The notes under the pieces were generated by a model. It was not told where the DNA came from. It saw nothing but the letters and a program-made list of their open reading frames with translations, and ran no database searches. A program made the translations under genes and the position numbers. Positions 42,001 to 51,790 of a stretch of 64,000 nt of DNA are shown here, in pieces. Origin of the DNA: Novimethylophilus kurashikiensis (GTDB lineage Bacteria > Pseudomonadota > Gammaproteobacteria > Burkholderiales > Methylophilaceae). The stretch's first letter is position 1, and every line of letters begins with the position of its first letter. Location of the stretch: the NCBI RefSeq assembly GCF_003112435.1, contig NZ_BDOQ01000006.1:186001-250000 (forward strand). Direction: 5' to 3'.

Positions 42001-42591
42001 TCAGGCTTGCGGCTTTTGCGCGGATTTCGGACGGAAGGCCTTGACCATCGCTTCATTGGTTTCGATGTACGGTGCACCGATCAAATCCAGGCAGTAAGGC
42101 ACAGCGGCAAAAATACCCTGGACGACCGTCTTGCCGTCTGCATCCTTGAGGCCTTCCAGCGTTTCCTTGATGGATTTGGGTTGGCCGGGCAGGTTAATGA
42201 TGAGGGATTGCTTGCGGATCACCGCGACCTGCCTGGAAAGAATCGCGGTCGGCACGAAATGCAGACCGATCTGTCGCATCTGCTCTCCGAATCCCGGCAT
42301 TTCCTTGTCGCCCACCGCCAGGGTGGCCTCGGGCGTCACATCCCGTAGCGCCGGTCCGGTACCGCCAGTCGTCAGCACGAGGTCGCAGCCTTCGTGATCG
42401 ACCAAATCCCTCAGCGTGGATTCGATCTCATCCTGTTCATCGGGGATGATGCGTGCGACTTCTTGCCATGGCGTTGCGAGCGCGGCGTTTAGCCAATCGC
42501 GCAAGGCCGGAATGCCCAAGTCCTGGTAGACACCGCTCGACGCGCGGTCGCTGATGCTGACCAGTCCGATGGTGATGGATTCTTTCGTCAT
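42001..42591 (-). CDS. mog: molybdopterin adenylyltransferase
   Basis: Mog adenylylates molybdopterin before molybdenum insertion. The 196-residue protein has the [18 protein letters not shown] start and the [16 protein letters not shown] motif of the MoaB/Mog family. [21 protein letters not shown] and [10 protein letters not shown] favour Mog over MoaB. It leads the mog-thiL-pgpA-pncC run and is divergent from the PDZ lipoprotein gene. Confidence 0.93.
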   Translation of the reverse strand: MTKESITIGLVSISDRASSGVYQDLGIPALRDWLNAALATPWQEVARIIPDEQDEIESTLRDLVDHEGCDLVLTTGGTGPALRDVTPEATLAVGDKEMPGFGEQMRQIGLHFVPTAILSRQVAVIRKQSLIINLPGQPKSIKETLEGLKDADGKTVVQGIFAAVPYCLDLIGAPYIETNEAMVKAFRPKSAQKPQA

Positions 42592-42681
42592 TTTGCTTGT
42601 CTCAAATGGGGCTACGTCAAAAATACGCCTACCGAATTGCTTTTCATCATATCACCGCCGTTATTCCCGAAAGGAGTCGCC

Positions 42682-43419
42682 ATGCGACTGTTGCCGCTGC
42701 TGCTCGTGCTGCTGACCGTGGGGTGTGCCACGACCAAAACCCCGATGGAAGCGCCGCCCGCGCAAGCCAATCTGTATGCAAAGTTCTACCGGGCCTACGT
42801 TAAGACGCCGCCGAACCGCACGGGCATGCCGCCGCGCATCTACCGCGGACAAGATCAGGAATCCGATTACCGGCGCTTGCTGGAGGATGGCTACGACATC
42901 CTGGGCTACTCCTCGTTCGTCGGCGGTGACGTCCCCTCCGACCAGGCGCTGGAGCAAGCCAAAACACTCAATGCCGATATCGTGCTGGTGTATAGCCAGC
43001 ATGCCAATATCAAGCCCGTGGGGTTGCCGAGCAAACCCAAATCGAAATCAGCGCCCACCAGCGAAGACGATGGGCGAAACGGCCGACTGATTACAGCCCA
43101 GGCACCGCAATACGAATACTTTGCTTCTTATTGGACGCGACTCCCCCCGCCTATCCTGGGCTTGCACGTTAAGGAGCCGGCCGCCAATGAGGCTGTTGCA
43201 GGATTGCCGGTAGTGGCAGTCATCAAGAATTCGCCGGCGGCTGAGGCAGAAATACAGGCAGGGGATACGCTGCTGCGCATCGGCGACACCGACATGCGCA
43301 ATGTGGATGCGTTAACGCGTGCTACCCGACGTTATGCCGGCCAGCAGGTCGAGGTGGTATTCGCCCACGAGGCCGACACCCGGCACAAGACCATCGTCCT
43401 CAACACCAAGAGCGATTAG
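42682..43419 (+). CDS. lipoprotein with C-terminal PDZ domain
   Basis: This 245-residue protein has a lipoprotein signal (MRLLPLLLVLLTVGC). The middle part contains DADI-type segments (QAKTLNADIVLVYSQHANIK) that look like a small alpha-beta domain. The last 75 or so residues form a PDZ domain (PVVAVIKNSPAAEAEIQAGD, LLRIGDTDMRNVDAL). No protease domain is present, so it is probably a scaffold or adaptor in the envelope (inference). The ATG at 42682 has an AAGGAG ribosome site. It is convergent with darP, whose end it overlaps by four bases. Confidence 0.8.
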   Translation: MRLLPLLLVLLTVGCATTKTPMEAPPAQANLYAKFYRAYVKTPPNRTGMPPRIYRGQDQESDYRRLLEDGYDILGYSSFVGGDVPSDQALEQAKTLNADIVLVYSQHANIKPVGLPSKPKSKSAPTSEDDGRNGRLITAQAPQYEYFASYWTRLPPPILGLHVKEPAANEAVAGLPVVAVIKNSPAAEAEIQAGDTLLRIGDTDMRNVDALTRATRRYAGQQVEVVFAHEADTRHKTIVLNTKSD

Positions 43420-43910
43420 TCCGAAACGCCCTCGCGCAGCAGCTTGAACAGTTCGCGGCTGCTCTTGGGCGGCTTGCCGGCCGAGTGTTCCTTGCGGCTA
43501 TTGCGAATGAGAGTACGCAGATGCTGAATGTCGAACGCGGGGTATTGCGAAATGAACTCGGCGAGGGCAGCGTCGTCTTCCAGCAGCCGCTTTCGCCAGT
43601 TTTCCAGGCGATGCAGCATGGCAGTTTCGGCAGCGTGGTTACCGTTCCACTCTTCCAGCTTGGCGCGGATTGGATCGGCATCCACGCCACGCATCAGCTT
43701 GCCGATGTATTGCAACTGACGACGACGACCGCCGTGGGCAGTGATACGCTTGGCTTCCAGGACGGCTTCGTGCAGCGCCTCCGGCAGTTCAAGCTGCTTG
43801 AGTTTATCCTTGGGCAGTTCCACCAGCACTTCGCCGATGTCCTGCAATGCTTCCATGCGCCGCTTGAGCTCGCTCTTGCTCGGCGCTTCTTGGTGATCGT
43901 TATCTTCCAT
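43416..43910 (-). CDS. darP: ribosome biogenesis factor DarP (YjgA)
   Basis: DarP (formerly YjgA, DUF615) associates with late 50S precursors and supports peptidyl transferase maturation. The 164-residue, highly charged helical protein begins with SKSELKRRMEALQDIGEVLV and contains QYIGKLMRGVDADPIRAKLE, both characteristic. It is divergent from pmbA, its common neighbour in proteobacteria. Confidence 0.92.
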   Translation of the reverse strand: MEDNDHQEAPSKSELKRRMEALQDIGEVLVELPKDKLKQLELPEALHEAVLEAKRITAHGGRRRQLQYIGKLMRGVDADPIRAKLEEWNGNHAAETAMLHRLENWRKRLLEDDAALAEFISQYPAFDIQHLRTLIRNSRKEHSAGKPPKSSRELFKLLREGVSD

Positions 43911-43949
43911 GGTCGGGTATCATAGCAGTTTTTGCCGGCAAGCTTTTTC

Positions 43950-45290
43950 ATGCACGACACGCGATTCAGTTACACGCTCGATCAACTCAAGGAAATGACG
44001 CAGGACGTCTTGCGGCAGGCCAAGGCCGCAGGCGCGAGTGCGGCAGAGGCCGAAATCAGCCTGAGCTTCGGCCAGAACGTCAGCGTGCGCCTCGACGAAG
44101 TCGAAACCATCGAATACAACCGCGACAAAGGCTTATCGGTCAGCGTCTACTTCGGCCAGCGCCGCGGCCACGCCAGCACTTCCGACCTTAGCCCGCAAGC
44201 CTTGAGCGATACAGTCCGTGCCGCTTGCAGCATTGCACGCCATACGGCACAAGACCCCTTCTGTGGCCTGGCCGAGCAAGACCTGCTGGCGAAGGAAATC
44301 CCCGATCTTGACCTATATCATCCTTGGGTGATTTCCGTGGACGAGGCCATTGCCATGGCAAAAGCCTGCGAATCGACGGCTATGTCGATCGATTCACGCA
44401 TCAACAATTCTGAAGGCGCCAACGTTTCTACCAACGAAGGCCTATTCGCCTACGCCAACAGTCTGGGTTTTTGCGGCGGCTATCCGACTTCTCGCCACGC
44501 CCTTAGTTGTTCGGTCATCGCCGAGCAAGGCGATATGATGCAGCGCGATTACTGGTACACCACGGCTCGTGCGTCCACCGACATGGACACGGCCGAAGCC
44601 GTCGGCCGTAAGGCGGCAGAACGTACCGTACGTCGCCTTGGTGCGCGCCAACTGGATACGCGCCAGGTGCCGGTCCTGTTCGAACCTAGCCTCGCTTCCG
44701 GCCTGATCTCCAATTTCATCGGCGCGATTTCGGGTGGCAATCTTTACCGCAAATCGTCCTTCCTGCTCGACTCGCTCGGGCAGCAAGTATTCTCCCCCAT
44801 CGTCAACATCAGCGAACGCCCGCTTCTGCCCAAAGGACTCGCTAGCAGCCCCTTCGACCATGAAGGCGTGGCGACGCAAGACCGCGAACTGATCAGCAAT
44901 GGCGTGCTGCAAGGCTATGTGCTCTCAAGCTACTCTGCACGCAAGCTGGGGTTGAAGACTACTGGCAATGCTGGCGGCAGCCACAACTTGATCGTAAAAA
45001 GCGGCGAGCACGATTTCAACGGATTGCTGAAACTGATGGAGACCGGCTTGGTCGTGACGGAACTGCTCGGCCACGGCACCAATCTTGTGACGGGCGATTA
45101 TTCTCGCGGCGCAGCGGGCTTCTGGGTCGAGAACGGCGAGATTCAGTTCCCGGTGGAAGAAATCACTATCGCCAGCAACCTTAAGGATATGTTCCGCGGC
45201 ATCGTGGCTGTAGGTAACGACGTGCTGATCCAGGGTTCGCGTCAGTGCGGCTCTATCCTGGTGGATCGCATGACGATTGCCGGGGAGTAA
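43950..45290 (+). CDS. pmbA: TldE/PmbA metalloprotease
   Basis: PmbA (TldE) partners TldD in a heterodimeric protease that matures microcins and breaks down some antitoxins. The 446-residue protein has the family core VSVRLDEVETIEYNRDKGL and the C-terminal GTNLVTGDYSRGAAGFWVE with GDVLIQGS-like end (VGNDVLIQGSRQCGSILVD). It lacks the HExxxH zinc motif, as expected for TldE. No tldD is in the window. The ATG at 43950 (MHDTRFSYTL) was chosen over one six codons upstream. Confidence 0.94.
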   Translation: MHDTRFSYTLDQLKEMTQDVLRQAKAAGASAAEAEISLSFGQNVSVRLDEVETIEYNRDKGLSVSVYFGQRRGHASTSDLSPQALSDTVRAACSIARHTAQDPFCGLAEQDLLAKEIPDLDLYHPWVISVDEAIAMAKACESTAMSIDSRINNSEGANVSTNEGLFAYANSLGFCGGYPTSRHALSCSVIAEQGDMMQRDYWYTTARASTDMDTAEAVGRKAAERTVRRLGARQLDTRQVPVLFEPSLASGLISNFIGAISGGNLYRKSSFLLDSLGQQVFSPIVNISERPLLPKGLASSPFDHEGVATQDRELISNGVLQGYVLSSYSARKLGLKTTGNAGGSHNLIVKSGEHDFNGLLKLMETGLVVTELLGHGTNLVTGDYSRGAAGFWVENGEIQFPVEEITIASNLKDMFRGIVAVGNDVLIQGSRQCGSILVDRMTIAGE

Positions 45291-45324
45291 TTGACTCAGC
45301 CACTGAAATCACCACGTGTATAAC

Positions 45325-45359
45325 AAACAAAAAGCCCCGCAAATGCGGGGCTTTTTGTT
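45325..45359. terminator. bidirectional terminator between pmbA and mlaA
   Basis: AACAAAAAGCCCCGC, AAAT, GCGGGGCTTTTTGTT is symmetrical with T-runs on both strands, between two convergent genes. Confidence 0.9.
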
Positions 45360-45377
45360 ACATCTGGCAAAGACAGC

Positions 45378-46127
45378 TTACTTGGCTTCAGCAGCCTGGC
45401 TGTCTGCTGCGTCATCCGCATCGGCATCCGCGTCCGTCGTCTTCTCGACGTTTCCATCATGAATCTGGTTGGCACGGCGTTGCAGATAAGCATCGCGCAT
45501 GAACACATAAGGGTCGAGCGCTGCATCGTCGAGCAGGTCGCTACCCGGCAGGTATTGCGAGCGCTTGTCGATGAACTTGGTCCCCAGCATGATGTTGCGC
45601 GGCTGCGGATCAGCGTAGTAGATCGGATCGAAGAACGCCGTATCGACCAACAGGCCGCCGGTATCGCGAACCGTGCTTGGGCCAAGCAAAGGCAGCACCA
45701 GGTAGGCGCTATCGCCCCAGCCCCAGGTCGCCAGGGTTTGGCCGAAGTCTTCGTTATGTTTCTGGATGCCGTCCTTGGAAGCCCAGTCAAAAACGCCGCC
45801 GATACCGAAGGTCGTGTTGATCGCAACGCGACCGGCATCGTCCATGGCTTGGCTCAGCTTGAACTGGAGCAGGTCGTTGACCACGGTCACGACATCGCCC
45901 AGGTTGGAGAAGAAGTTGCTGACGCCGGTGCGCAACGGGCTCGGCACGACAGCTTTATAGGCACCGGCAACAGGGCGTAGCGCAGCCTTGTCGACAGTGT
46001 CGTTGAATTTGTAAATACCGCGGTTCAGGCCTTCTAGCGGGTCCTTGTTTGCTTGGCTGGCACAGCCGCCCAACAGACTTGCGGCAGCGAGACCAGCGAC
46101 AGCGGTCTTGATTAATTTGGTGTGCAT
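45378..46127 (-). CDS. mlaA: outer-membrane lipoprotein MlaA (VacJ)
   Basis: MlaA removes misplaced phospholipid from the outer leaflet of the outer membrane and passes it to the Mla system. The 249-residue form has a lipobox (SLLGGC), then DPLEGLNRGIYKFNDTVDKA and GWGDSAYLVLPLLGPSTVRD, both signature motifs. The C-terminal tail is acidic (DADADADDAADSQAAEA). The ATG at 46127 (MHTKLIKTAVAG) gives a normal signal peptide. No other mla gene is nearby. Confidence 0.94.
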   Translation of the reverse strand: MHTKLIKTAVAGLAAASLLGGCASQANKDPLEGLNRGIYKFNDTVDKAALRPVAGAYKAVVPSPLRTGVSNFFSNLGDVVTVVNDLLQFKLSQAMDDAGRVAINTTFGIGGVFDWASKDGIQKHNEDFGQTLATWGWGDSAYLVLPLLGPSTVRDTGGLLVDTAFFDPIYYADPQPRNIMLGTKFIDKRSQYLPGSDLLDDAALDPYVFMRDAYLQRRANQIHDGNVEKTTDADADADDAADSQAAEAK

Positions 46128-46319
46128 TCTGGATTCCGTTTTTCTGTCGAAATTCACGGCTTTAATACCCCTACAATAGCCGTCGTGTAACTTTAAAGTA
46201 CGCCCGGAAGCTTTGTCCAGCCATTAAATCGCTTCCCTGACGCATGCTAGAATTGCGTTGCATAAATGTAACACAATCCGGCCTATTGCCGCCTCTCACT
46301 TACCGCTTGGAAGCCAACC

Positions 46320-47321
46320 ATGACCGGCATCACCATCACCCAGTTCATCATCGAAGAGCAGCGCCAGGCCAAGGGCGCCACCGGCGAATTCACCCTGCTG
46401 CTCAACGATATCGTCACCGCTTGCAAGAAAATCTCGCTGGCCGTGAACAAAGGCGCGCTGCTGGGCACCATGGGCAGCCTGGAGTCGGAAAACGTCCAAG
46501 GTGAGGTGCAAAAGCAGCTAGATGTCATCACCAACGACATTTTCATTTCGTCTCTGGAATGGTCTGGCCACCTGGCCGGCATGGCGTCAGAGGAAATGGA
46601 AGAACCCTATGAGATTCCGGCACGCTATCCGCGCGGCAAATATCTGATCCTGTTCGATCCGCTGGACGGCTCATCCAACGTCAATGTGAATATTTCCGTC
46701 GGCACGATTTTCTCCATCCTGCGTGCACCGGAAGGCGTTACGCATCCCAAGGTAGAAGACTTCATGCAGCCCGGCACCCAACAGGTTTGCGCGGGCTATG
46801 CGCTGTACGGCTCGTCGACGATGCTAGTGCTTACCACAGGACGCGGCGTCAACGGCTTTACGCTGGATCGCGAGGTTGGCGAGTTCTACCTCACCCATCC
46901 CAATATGACGATTCCAGCCGACACGCACGAATTCGCCGTCAACACGTCCAACCAGCGCCATTGGGAAGCACCGGTGCAGCGCTACGTCGAAGAATGCTTG
47001 AAAGGCAAGGAAGGCCCACGCGGACGGGATTTCAACATGCGCTGGGTGGCCTCCATGGTGGCCGAAGTGCACCGTATCTTGATCCGTGGCGGTTTGTTCA
47101 TGTATCCGCTCGACAGCAACCTCAAGGAAAAAGGAGGCAAGCTGCGCATCATGTACGAAGCCAACCCCATGAGCATGATCGTGGAACAAGCTGGCGGCGC
47201 TTCATCCACGGGGCGCGAACGCATCCTCGACATTCAGCCGAGCAGCCTGCATCAGCGCGTACCGGTGATTTTGGGGTCCAGGAACGAGGTCGAACGCCTC
47301 GTCGCGTATCACAAAGCGTGA
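46320..47321 (+). CDS. fbp: fructose-1,6-bisphosphatase, class I
   Basis: This enzyme hydrolyses fructose-1,6-bisphosphate in gluconeogenesis and in the Calvin cycle. The 333-residue protein has the metal-binding motif [19 protein letters not shown] and [18 protein letters not shown] near the C-terminal substrate site. With prkB at 56069 it suggests carbon fixation by the Calvin cycle, though fbp is also present in heterotrophs. Its 3' end overlaps convergent phrB by 13 bases. Confidence 0.96.
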   Translation: MTGITITQFIIEEQRQAKGATGEFTLLLNDIVTACKKISLAVNKGALLGTMGSLESENVQGEVQKQLDVITNDIFISSLEWSGHLAGMASEEMEEPYEIPARYPRGKYLILFDPLDGSSNVNVNISVGTIFSILRAPEGVTHPKVEDFMQPGTQQVCAGYALYGSSTMLVLTTGRGVNGFTLDREVGEFYLTHPNMTIPADTHEFAVNTSNQRHWEAPVQRYVEECLKGKEGPRGRDFNMRWVASMVAEVHRILIRGGLFMYPLDSNLKEKGGKLRIMYEANPMSMIVEQAGGASSTGRERILDIQPSSLHQRVPVILGSRNEVERLVAYHKA

Positions 47322-48757
47322 GCCGAACCGCTGGCGCTCTTGTAGAGTGCCAGCGTTTTTTCGCGCATGACGGCGTGATCGACGACGGGAACGGGGTAAG
47401 TTTTACCTAACTCGATACCTGCTTCCATCAGCCGCATAGGTGGTACTTTCCACGGCGTATGGATTTCAGCCCCGTGCAAAGCCGCCAGTTCCGGCACGTA
47501 ACGGCGGATGAACTTGCCGTCCGGGTCGAACTTCTCCGACTGCGTCACCGGATTAAAAATACGAAACCAGGGCTGGCCGTCGCAGCCGGTAGAAGCCGAC
47601 CATTGCCAACCGCCGTTATTGGCAGCCAAGTCGAAATCAATCAGTTTTCGAGCGAAATAATCCTCACCTCGGCGCCAATCCACCAGCAAATCCTTCACCA
47701 GAAAACTCGCTGCAATCATGCGCAAGCGGTTGTGCATATAGCCGGTTTGATTCAATTGACGCATCGCTGCATCGACGATAGGAAAACCAGTTCGCCCCTC
47801 GCACCAAGCCACAAAATGCTCTTCGTCACCCGGATACGCCAAGCCATCGAATTCATGGCGATACGCCCGCCCCTCGGCAAGCTGGGGATGGAAATGCAGC
47901 AACATGAAGTAAAACTCGCGCCAGATGAGCTCGCTCAGCCACACCTCAGCCCCCCGCCCCCCCATATACCAGGCTTGGCTCGCCGCAGCGCGGATCGACA
48001 GCGTGCCAAAGCGCAGATGCACCGACAGGTAGGAAGGTCCCTTCTTGGCCGGGTAATCCCGTGCATCGTGGTAATGGTCCATGCGTTCCTGAAAATTCTC
48101 GAACAGCTTGTCCGCTCCCGACATGCCCGTCGGCATCAGTTGCAGCAAGTTGGTACGCAGGAAACCCAGCGACTCCAGCGAAGGCATGGGCGAGACCGTT
48201 GCCGGTGCGGCCAGCGAGGAAACATGCTCGTCGATGGTATGCGGTCCAAGATCAGCTTCGCTCACGCGTTTCAACCAGGCGTTTTTGTAGGGTGTGAATA
48301 CTCCGTAAGGCTTGCCCTGGGCAGTGAGGATTTCGTCGCGCTCGAAAATGACCTGATCCTTGAAGGTCTCGAAATCGACATTTTCGCGACCTAGCAGATC
48401 GGCAACGATCTGGTCGCGCTTGGTCGCGGCAGGCTCATAATCGCGATTGGCATAGACCGCCTGAACGCCCAGCTTTGCGGCCAAGGCCGGAATCTCGACT
48501 TGCGCACTGCCGTGCAGAACGATCAAATCTCCGCCGCGATCGCGCAGTGCTTCTTTGAGCTCGCGCACGCTTTCCCAGATGAATTCGACACGTCGGTCGG
48601 CCTTGTCATTGAGATGATGGAGAATGTCGGTATCGAATACGAAAGCGCAGTAAACGTGCTGTGCGTCGATCAACGCCTGGGAGAGTGCAGCATGGTCGTA
48701 ATCACGCAAGTCACGGCGGAACCATACCAGGGCGCGGTCGTAGCGCTTAGCCGACAT
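47309..48757 (-). CDS. phrB: deoxyribodipyrimidine photolyase
   Basis: Photolyase repairs UV-induced cyclobutane pyrimidine dimers with light energy and FAD. The 482-residue form begins [20 protein letters not shown] (antenna domain), and the FAD domain has [20 protein letters not shown] and [14 protein letters not shown]. The conserved tryptophans are visible. The ATG at 48757 overlaps the rlmH stop by 11 bases; an earlier in-frame ATG at 48790 is possible. Confidence 0.94.
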   Translation of the reverse strand: MSAKRYDRALVWFRRDLRDYDHAALSQALIDAQHVYCAFVFDTDILHHLNDKADRRVEFIWESVRELKEALRDRGGDLIVLHGSAQVEIPALAAKLGVQAVYANRDYEPAATKRDQIVADLLGRENVDFETFKDQVIFERDEILTAQGKPYGVFTPYKNAWLKRVSEADLGPHTIDEHVSSLAAPATVSPMPSLESLGFLRTNLLQLMPTGMSGADKLFENFQERMDHYHDARDYPAKKGPSYLSVHLRFGTLSIRAAASQAWYMGGRGAEVWLSELIWREFYFMLLHFHPQLAEGRAYRHEFDGLAYPGDEEHFVAWCEGRTGFPIVDAAMRQLNQTGYMHNRLRMIAASFLVKDLLVDWRRGEDYFARKLIDFDLAANNGGWQWSASTGCDGQPWFRIFNPVTQSEKFDPDGKFIRRYVPELAALHGAEIHTPWKVPPMRLMEAGIELGKTYPVPVVDHAVMREKTLALYKSASGSAHAL

Positions 48758-49223
48758 CGCCGCGGTGATAGGGGTGATTGTTGATGACACTCCAGGCGCG
48801 GTAGAGCTGTTCTGCCAGCATCACGCGCACCATGCCGTGCGGCAAGGTGAGCGGCGATAGGCTCCAAGTCCAATCGGCGCGTTCCTTGACTGAAGCATGC
48901 AAGCCGTCGGCACCTCCGATGACGAGCGCTACGTCGCGGCCGTTGGCGAGCCAGGCCTTGAACTTATCCGCAAGCTTGAGCGTCGTGGGCGATTGCCCGT
49001 GTTCATCGAGCGCCACCAGATAGTCGCGCCCGACCGCTTCGAGAATGCGCAAAGCCTCAGCCTCGCGCACCTGCTCTCCGCCTTTACCGGCGGCCCGTTT
49101 ATCGGGCTTGATTTCGATAAGTTCGATAGTCGCTTCGCGCGGCATGCGCTTGGCGTACTCCGCATAGCCCTCGGCCACCCAAGCGGGCATTTTGTGGCCG
49201 ACGGCAATGATGTGCAGTTTCAT
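48747..49223 (-). CDS. rlmH: 23S rRNA (pseudouridine-1915-N3) methyltransferase RlmH
   Basis: RlmH methylates pseudouridine 1915 in helix 69 of 23S rRNA on assembled ribosomes. The 158-residue SPOUT protein starts MKLHIIAVGHKMPAWVAEG and has the knot motif LVIGGADGL followed by LSPLTLPHGMVRVMLAEQLY. The ATG at 49223 fits the family; the upstream open stretch lies in rsfS. It lies 13 bases after rsfS. Confidence 0.95.
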   Translation of the reverse strand: MKLHIIAVGHKMPAWVAEGYAEYAKRMPREATIELIEIKPDKRAAGKGGEQVREAEALRILEAVGRDYLVALDEHGQSPTTLKLADKFKAWLANGRDVALVIGGADGLHASVKERADWTWSLSPLTLPHGMVRVMLAEQLYRAWSVINNHPYHRGDVG

Positions 49224-49236
49224 GCAGCAGGAGAAA

Positions 49237-49593
49237 TCAACCAGCGGCCTTGGCGTTATGACGACGGCTTTCCGCCGCGCCCCACAGTTGCTCAAGGTTG
49301 TAGTAGTCTCGCGTGGCGGGCAACATGATGTGGACGACGATATCACCCAGGTCCACCAGCACCCACTCGCCTTCCCGCTCGCCCTCGACGCCGTTAATGT
49401 CGGCACCTTTTTCCTTGAGCTTTTTCTGTACGTTATCGGCCAAGGCCTTGGTCTGACGATTGGAACTACCGCTGGCGATGATCATGCAGGAGGTGAGCGA
49501 AGTCATCTCCGACACATCGATTACGTTGATATCGGTGGCCTTGACGTCCTCCAGGGCATCGACGACGGCAGCTTTCATTTCTTCAAGGTTCAT
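49237..49593 (-). CDS. rsfS: ribosome silencing factor RsfS
   Basis: RsfS binds L14 and keeps the 50S subunit from joining 30S when nutrients are short. The 118-residue protein shows VVDALEDVKATDINVIDVSE, SCMIIASGSSNRQTKALADN and EGEWVLVDLGDIVVHIM, the family core. The ATG overlaps nadD by four bases, the usual order. Confidence 0.95.
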   Translation of the reverse strand: MNLEEMKAAVVDALEDVKATDINVIDVSEMTSLTSCMIIASGSSNRQTKALADNVQKKLKEKGADINGVEGEREGEWVLVDLGDIVVHIMLPATRDYYNLEQLWGAAESRRHNAKAAG

Positions 49594-50240
49594 TCAGTTC
49601 CTGACATATAAAGTTGGTGTTCAAAAATATAGCCGAGCACGGATTCTGGCAACAAATAGCGCGGGGTATGACCGGCAGCAAATCCTGCTCGAATGGCGCT
49701 CGACGAAATATCCAGCGCGGTAATTTCGCACTGCAAAATCTTACCGGCGGGGTTTTCGCCGGTATGTGGGCTATGGCGCAACTGCCACTGTGCCTTGAGT
49801 TCCGGCGACATGATTCCGGGATCAAGCGCCACGCCTGGACGGCAAGCCACGGCAATATGCGTCAGATCGAACAAGGTCAACCAACGATGCCATCGGTCCA
49901 ATCCAAGAAAAGCATCTGCTCCCAACAGCAGGAACAGCGGCACGTCCTCACCCAATTCCTGGCGAAGGCTCGCCAATGTGTCCACCATGTACGACGGCCC
50001 ATCGCGCCGGATTTCCCGATCGTCGAACACGAACAAGGGATTATCGGCAATGGCATGCTGGACCATGTTAGCCCGATGTTCGACTACAGACCGAGGCACC
50101 TCACGATGCGGCGGGCGGGCCGAGGGAATGAAGCGCACTTCTCCCAGCGACAGCTGTTCGCACAGCTCCTGAGCCATACGCAAGTGGCCGAAATGGATGG
50201 GGTCGAACGTACCCCCGAGAATGCCGACCGCCTGCACCAA
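49590..50240 (-). CDS. nadD: nicotinate-nucleotide adenylyltransferase
   Basis: NadD makes deamido-NAD from nicotinate mononucleotide and ATP. The 216-residue protein has GILGGTFDPIHFGHLRMAQE near the start and the C-terminal ISSSAIRAGFAAG motif for nucleotide binding. No ATG is available: it starts at TTG (50240) or the next codon, GTG. It follows proA by 13 bases. Confidence 0.94.
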   Translation of the reverse strand: MVQAVGILGGTFDPIHFGHLRMAQELCEQLSLGEVRFIPSARPPHREVPRSVVEHRANMVQHAIADNPLFVFDDREIRRDGPSYMVDTLASLRQELGEDVPLFLLLGADAFLGLDRWHRWLTLFDLTHIAVACRPGVALDPGIMSPELKAQWQLRHSPHTGENPAGKILQCEITALDISSSAIRAGFAAGHTPRYLLPESVLGYIFEHQLYMSGTE

Positions 50241-50253
50241 GTCGCCCTACGGC

Positions 50254-51519
50254 TTAGCCTCGCACGTGCCCGTCGCCGAGCACCACGTATTTCTGCGAGG
50301 TCAGCCCTTCCAGCCCCACCGGGCCGCGTGCGTGGATTTTGTCAGTGGAAATGCCGATTTCGGCGCCCAGACCGTATTCGAAACCATCTGCAAACCGTGT
50401 CGAAGCATTCACCATCACCGAACTCGAATCCACCTCGCGCAGAAAGCGCCGCGCCTTGGTGTAGTTCTCGGTCACGATGGCTTCGGTGTGCTGCGAGGAA
50501 TACTTGTTGATGTGTTCGATGGCCTCATCCAGCCCATCGACGACCTTGCACGAAATAATCGCTGCTAAATATTCAGTGTAGTAGTCTTCTTCGGTCGCAG
50601 CTTTGGCTTGCGGCACGAGCTTCTGCGTTTCCGCACAGCCGCGGATTTCGATTCCCTTGGAAGTCAGCATCGCAGCCAGTTTGGGCAACATCGCCGAAGC
50701 GACAGAGCGCGCAACCAGCAGGGATTCCGCTGTATTGCAGGTCCCCAGGCGCTGCGTCTTGGCGTTTTCCAGGATACGCAACGCCTTGGCTTCGTCGGCA
50801 TCGTCGTCGACATACACATGGCAGTTGCCGTCCAGATGCTTGATGACGGGAATGCGCGCTTCGCTGGAAATACGCTCGATCAGCCCCTTGCCGCCGCGCG
50901 GCACGATGACGTCCACGTATTCTTTCATCGTGATCAGTTCGCCGACTGCGGCACGGTCGGTGGTCTCGACCACTTGCACCGCAGCCTCGGGCAAGCCTGC
51001 CGTCCGCAGGCCTTCCTTGACCAGCGCCGCCAAGGCCTGATTGCAATGAATCGCCTCGGAACCGCCGCGCAAAACACAGGCATTACCGGACTTGATGCAA
51101 AGCCCAGCGGCATCCACGGTCACATTGGGACGCGCTTCGTAGATGATGCCGATCACGCCAAGCGGCACGCGCATCTTGCCGATCTGGATGCCGGAAGGAC
51201 GATATTTGAGATCGGTAATTTCGCCGATGGGGTCGGCCAGCGTAGCAATCTGCTCCAACCCTTCCGCCATGGTGGCAATGGATTTTTCCGACAGCGCCAA
51301 ACGATCCAGCATGGCGGCATCCATCCCGGCAGCCCGGGCGGCGTCCATGTCCTTGCGGTTGGCAGCCAGCAGCGCTTCCTTGTCGCGGCGGATACCAGCC
51401 GCAATCGCCAGCAATGCCTGATTGCGGGCGTTGGTATCGGCGCGCGCCATGAGTCGGGAGGCGGCACGCGCTTCCACGCCCAGCTGCTGCATGTATTCCT
51501 TGATATTGATCATATTCAT
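50254..51519 (-). CDS. proA: glutamate-5-semialdehyde dehydrogenase
   Basis: ProA reduces glutamyl-5-phosphate in proline synthesis. The 421-residue protein has [33 protein letters not shown] and the catalytic-cysteine region [13 protein letters not shown]. It is separate from proB (27328). The start lies just three bases from the left end of the MITE-like element at 51522-51790, so its leader and perhaps its promoter are inside that element. Confidence 0.95.
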   Translation of the reverse strand: MNMINIKEYMQQLGVEARAASRLMARADTNARNQALLAIAAGIRRDKEALLAANRKDMDAARAAGMDAAMLDRLALSEKSIATMAEGLEQIATLADPIGEITDLKYRPSGIQIGKMRVPLGVIGIIYEARPNVTVDAAGLCIKSGNACVLRGGSEAIHCNQALAALVKEGLRTAGLPEAAVQVVETTDRAAVGELITMKEYVDVIVPRGGKGLIERISSEARIPVIKHLDGNCHVYVDDDADEAKALRILENAKTQRLGTCNTAESLLVARSVASAMLPKLAAMLTSKGIEIRGCAETQKLVPQAKAATEEDYYTEYLAAIISCKVVDGLDEAIEHINKYSSQHTEAIVTENYTKARRFLREVDSSSVMVNASTRFADGFEYGLGAEIGISTDKIHARGPVGLEGLTSQKYVVLGDGHVRG

Positions 51520-51521
51520 GT

Positions 51522-51790
51522 AGAGCCTATCTCAGTAGGAAACGAACGTGCGCTGGTCCTGCATTGCGCGCAGGGCTAGGCGCGAGCTGCGATGTTTGGT
51601 CATTCCAAATAAGCGGCGAGCAACACCGCCATGTGTGCAATGCAGGGCCAGCCCGTAGGGTTTGAACACAAAAGGGCATGTGCGGCGTTGCACCGCTTGC
51701 GAATGGAACAACCATTCGTTGCACGTTGCGCCTTGCATCCATCCCTTTTGTGTTCAAACGCATCTTTCGTTTCCTACGGAGCTAGGCTCT
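51522..51790. mobile_element. MITE-like palindromic element between proA and holA
   Basis: Terminal inverted repeats of 25 bases (51522-51546 and 51766-51790, core GTAGGAAACGAA, two mismatches) enclose two large hairpins. The first has arms 51553-51572 and 51632-51651 (17 of 20 match). The second has arms at 51661-51675 and 51743-51758 (TTTGAACACAAAAGGG, exact inverse) and an inner GAATGG-AACAA-CCATTC tip. No protein is encoded. The right end includes the holA stop and the left end stops three bases before proA. It looks like a non-autonomous element, but no flanking target duplication was seen. Confidence 0.65.
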
